Origin: Geopsychrobacter sp.
Lineage (GTDB): Bacteria; Desulfobacterota; Desulfuromonadia; Desulfuromonadales; Geopsychrobacteraceae
NCBI GenBank assembly: GCA_021647445.1
Contig: JAKIUS010000075.1
Coordinates: 1-7,323 of the forward strand
Reading direction: 5' to 3'
DNA: 7,323 nucleotides
In this document: positions 5,386 through 7,323 of the stretch, in pieces
Layout: each line of letters opens with the position of its first letter
Position numbering within the stretch: position 1 is the first letter of the stretch
Translations under genes and position numbers: made by a program
The notes under the pieces: model-generated
What the model was told of the DNA's origin: nothing
What the model saw: only the letters and a program-made list of their open reading frames with translations
Database searches by the model: none

Positions 5386-6342
5386 GTGAACCGTAAATTG
5401 TGGACAGCCTTGTTTCTACTGGGGATGGTTGCACCTTTCCTGCTCTACCCGGTGTTCGTGATGCAGCTTCTCTGTTTCGCCCTGTTCGCGTGTGCCTTTA
5501 ATCTGTTGCTCGGCTACGCCGGACTACTCTCCTTCGGGCATGCCGCATTTTTCGGCGGGGCGGCCTATATAACCGGGTACTTAGTCAAAAATACCGGGCT
5601 TACTCCTGAACTCGGGGTTCTCGTTGGCACTCTCGCAGCGGGGATGATGGGATATCTCTTCGGCCTTCTGACCATTCGCCGTCAGGGTATTTATTTTGCC
5701 ATGATTACCCTCGCCTTGGCTCAGGTAGTCTTCTTCATTGCCCTTAAGTCTCCTTTTACCGGTGGGGAAGACGGCCTACAAGACATCCCACGTGGTATGT
5801 TTTTAGGATTGATCAATCTGGGGCATACCTACCATATTGCCGGAAAACCCTTAGAACTTAATCTCTATTATTTCGTCTTCGCCATCTTCTGTCTCGGCTT
5901 TTGGATCATCCACCGGGCCATCCACTCCCCCTTTGGCCAAGTCCTTAAAGCCATCAGGGAAAATGAACCGCGAGCGATATCCCTCGGATACAAGGTGGAG
6001 CGCGTTAAATTGCTGGCCTTTGTACTCTCAGCCTCACTGACCGGAACGGCGGGCGCAACCAAATCGCTTGTATTTCAACTCGCATCCCTGACAGATTCCA
6101 GCTGGCACGCCTCCGGAGAGGTGATATTGATGACCCTCCTCGGTGGCCTCGGTACGGTTTTGGGACCTGTCGTCGGTGCCTTCACTGTGATCACCCTGCA
6201 ATCAGAACTGAGCGGTCTCGGATCTTGGGTGATGGTGATCATCGGTGCCACCTTTGTCGTCTGCGTACTCGCTTTTCGCCGGGGTTTTGTCGGTGAGGTG
6301 CTTGAAAAAATCAGGATCAGAGCAATCAAACACAACAAATGA
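5386..6342 (+). CDS. livM: Branched-chain-amino-acid-type ABC transporter permease LivM
   Basis: Second inner-membrane permease subunit, 318 aa, starting with GTG. The LivM hallmark GYAGLLSFGHAAFFG is at residues 43-57, after an N-terminal hydrophobic span. TGGEDGL (124-130) corresponds to the TGGxDGL loop of the family. The cytoplasmic EAA-like coupling loop is at 183-201 (GQVLKAIRENEPRAISLGY), and the C-terminal membrane spans include the GGLGTVLGPVVGA segment. The protein ends with a basic tail (KIRIRAIKHNK). The length is ordinary and the hydrophobicity pattern fits a multi-spanning permease partnering LivH. It lies 10 nt after livH and 40 nt before the dehydrogenase gene, with no terminator visible between, so the dehydrogenase is probably in the same transcript. 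Confidence 0.92.
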   Translation: MNRKLWTALFLLGMVAPFLLYPVFVMQLLCFALFACAFNLLLGYAGLLSFGHAAFFGGAAYITGYLVKNTGLTPELGVLVGTLAAGMMGYLFGLLTIRRQGIYFAMITLALAQVVFFIALKSPFTGGEDGLQDIPRGMFLGLINLGHTYHIAGKPLELNLYYFVFAIFCLGFWIIHRAIHSPFGQVLKAIRENEPRAISLGYKVERVKLLAFVLSASLTGTAGATKSLVFQLASLTDSSWHASGEVILMTLLGGLGTVLGPVVGAFTVITLQSELSGLGSWVMVIIGATFVVCVLAFRRGFVGEVLEKIRIRAIKHNK

Positions 6343-6370
6343 TTCGGAATTCCGCTTTAGTTCTACAAAA

Positions 6371-6376
6371 AAGGAG
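6371..6376 (+). promoter_or_regulatory. Ribosome binding site deciding the start of the 3-hydroxyacyl dehydrogenase gene
   Basis: AAGGAG is followed by two consecutive in-frame ATG codons at 6380 and 6383. Spacing is 3 nt to the first and 6 nt to the second, so the second ATG is the better start. The difference is one methionine. Confidence 0.7.
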
Positions 6377-6382
6377 AGGATG

Positions 6383-7323
6383 ATGACAGAGAAAACAGCG
6401 GTAATCGGTGCGGGCATTATGGGACGTGGTATTGCCCTAGCCTACGCCCTGCACGGTTTTCGAGTCGCTTTACATGATATCAATCCAGAGGCCCGAAACC
6501 AGGCAAAGTCTCTGATCAATACAGATTTGATGCTGCTTGTTAACGAAGGGCTCGTGTCCCACGCAGACCAGAAGTCGGCGTTAACCAATATCACCCCAAC
6601 TGACAACTTAAAGGAAGCGGTTGGTAACGCCAGTTTCATCACCGAAGCCGTACCGGAGAAACTGTCTTTAAAATGGCAAATTTTAACCAAAATAGAATCT
6701 CATGCCCCAACGACTGCGATCATCGCTTCTAATACCTCGACGCTGCCACTGACCGAACTAAACAAGCACTTGGTAAGACCTGAACGAATGATCATCACAC
6801 ACTTCTTCAACCCCGCCCATCTGGTGCCTCTGGTAGAAATTATCAGGACAAAGAACACCCCAGACGAAACCATTACGACTATTCTGAATTTGCTACGTCG
6901 AATCGGCAAGGTTCCAATCGTTTTAAAGAAAGAAGTTCCGGGATTCATCGCCAATCGCTTACAAGCCGCCATCCTGCGTGAAGCATTGCATCTTGTCGCG
7001 ACTGGTGTAGCAAGTCAGCAAGATGTCGACTTGGCGATGACGGCTGGACCAGGCTTTCGCTGGTCATTCATCGGCCCTTTGGAAACAGCTGATTTTGGCG
7101 GGCTGGACACTTGGCAGAGTGTCATGAACAATCTGGCCCCAGAACTCGATTGCACGCCCACTGTGCCTAGGGTACTCAAAGAGATGAACCATAAGGGACA
7201 CCTCGGCGTCAAAACCGGCCAGGGATTCTATACTTACCCAAACAAACAAATCATTGCTGATAAAATTCGCCGACGCAATCTGGGATTCATCCGGCTTCTG
7301 CGCCTACGGCGCAAAGAGGAATT
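6383..7323 (+). CDS. 3-hydroxyacyl-CoA dehydrogenase family protein (3' end beyond window)
   Basis: An NAD-dependent 3-hydroxyacyl dehydrogenase, 313 residues visible and open at the right edge; the family is usually 280-320 aa, so the stop should be close. The N-terminal Rossmann motif GAGIMGRG is at residues 9-16, and D32 ends the second strand (NAD preference). The catalytic set known from human HAD maps to S119, H140 (HFFNP), E152 (LVEII) and N191 (GFIANRL). The C-terminal domain has GPGFRWSFIGPLETADFGG (222-240) and GVKTGQGFYTY (275-285). The RW-x3-GP form differs from the HPMGP of standard 3-hydroxybutyryl-CoA dehydrogenases and recalls carnitine dehydrogenase and lambda-crystallin relatives, so the substrate could be a CoA ester or a free hydroxy acid. 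The visible tail (294-311) is strongly basic. It lies 40 nt after livM, likely in the same operon. Confidence 0.88.
   Translation, partial: MTEKTAVIGAGIMGRGIALAYALHGFRVALHDINPEARNQAKSLINTDLMLLVNEGLVSHADQKSALTNITPTDNLKEAVGNASFITEAVPEKLSLKWQILTKIESHAPTTAIIASNTSTLPLTELNKHLVRPERMIITHFFNPAHLVPLVEIIRTKNTPDETITTILNLLRRIGKVPIVLKKEVPGFIANRLQAAILREALHLVATGVASQQDVDLAMTAGPGFRWSFIGPLETADFGGLDTWQSVMNNLAPELDCTPTVPRVLKEMNHKGHLGVKTGQGFYTYPNKQIIADKIRRRNLGFIRLLRLRRKEE

Noticed and set aside
4979..5389. Plus-strand reading frame of 136 codons overlapping livH
   Set aside because: Composition is rich in Arg, Gly and His with no domain; it is the +1 shadow of a membrane-protein gene.
6345..6354. 10-bp perfect palindrome CGGAATTCCG between livM and the dehydrogenase gene
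   Set aside because: Too short and loop-free to form a useful hairpin; it contains a common restriction site sequence and is compatible with chance.
1..7323. CRISPR array, tRNA/rRNA, insertion sequence, phage or toxin-antitoxin genes
   Set aside because: No spaced direct repeats, cloverleaf-like sequences, transposase or integrase motifs, or small paired ORFs were seen; the plus strand is filled by metabolic and transport genes.

Overview
The window comes from a Gram-negative bacterium: there is a periplasmic binding protein with a clear Sec signal peptide and no lipobox, strong Shine-Dalgarno sites, and a base composition near 50% GC. Protein flavour and the intergenic repeat would fit an anaerobic Desulfobacterota/Desulfuromonadales-type organism, but similar genes occur in other Proteobacteria, so the taxonomic guess is weak.

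Layout, all genes on the + strand. 1-297: C-terminal end of a CoA-transferase beta subunit (AtoA/ScoB/CtfB family), cut by the left edge. 298-596: intergenic region holding a 164-bp imperfect palindrome (308-471) that looks like a repeat element, then the bdhA leader. 597-1358: complete NAD-dependent D-3-hydroxybutyrate dehydrogenase. 1359-1675: gene-free, AT-richer leader with possible alternative hairpins. 1676-6342: a complete branched-chain-amino-acid-type (HAAT/Liv) ABC importer in the order livG, livF, substrate-binding protein, livH, livM, with tight spacing and a perfect 15-bp hairpin between the binding-protein gene and livH. 6383 to the right edge: a 3-hydroxyacyl-CoA dehydrogenase family protein, nearly complete but open at its 3' end.

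Functional reading: the CoA-transferase and BdhA together would turn (R)-3-hydroxybutyrate into acetoacetate and then acetoacetyl-CoA. The last gene is a second 3-hydroxyacyl oxidoreductase, apparently co-transcribed with the importer. The neighbourhood therefore suggests uptake and oxidation of a short-chain hydroxy- or keto-acid rather than simple leucine/isoleucine/valine uptake. This is inferred from context only.

The points most worth a second look are: the long palindromic element; the clustering of non-canonical ATPase residues of LivG and LivF in one of the two composite ATP sites; the perfect hairpin inside the transporter operon; and the divergent subfamily of the terminal dehydrogenase. 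I see no CRISPR array, tRNA, rRNA, transposase or phage gene, and nothing that is clearly a wholly new system.
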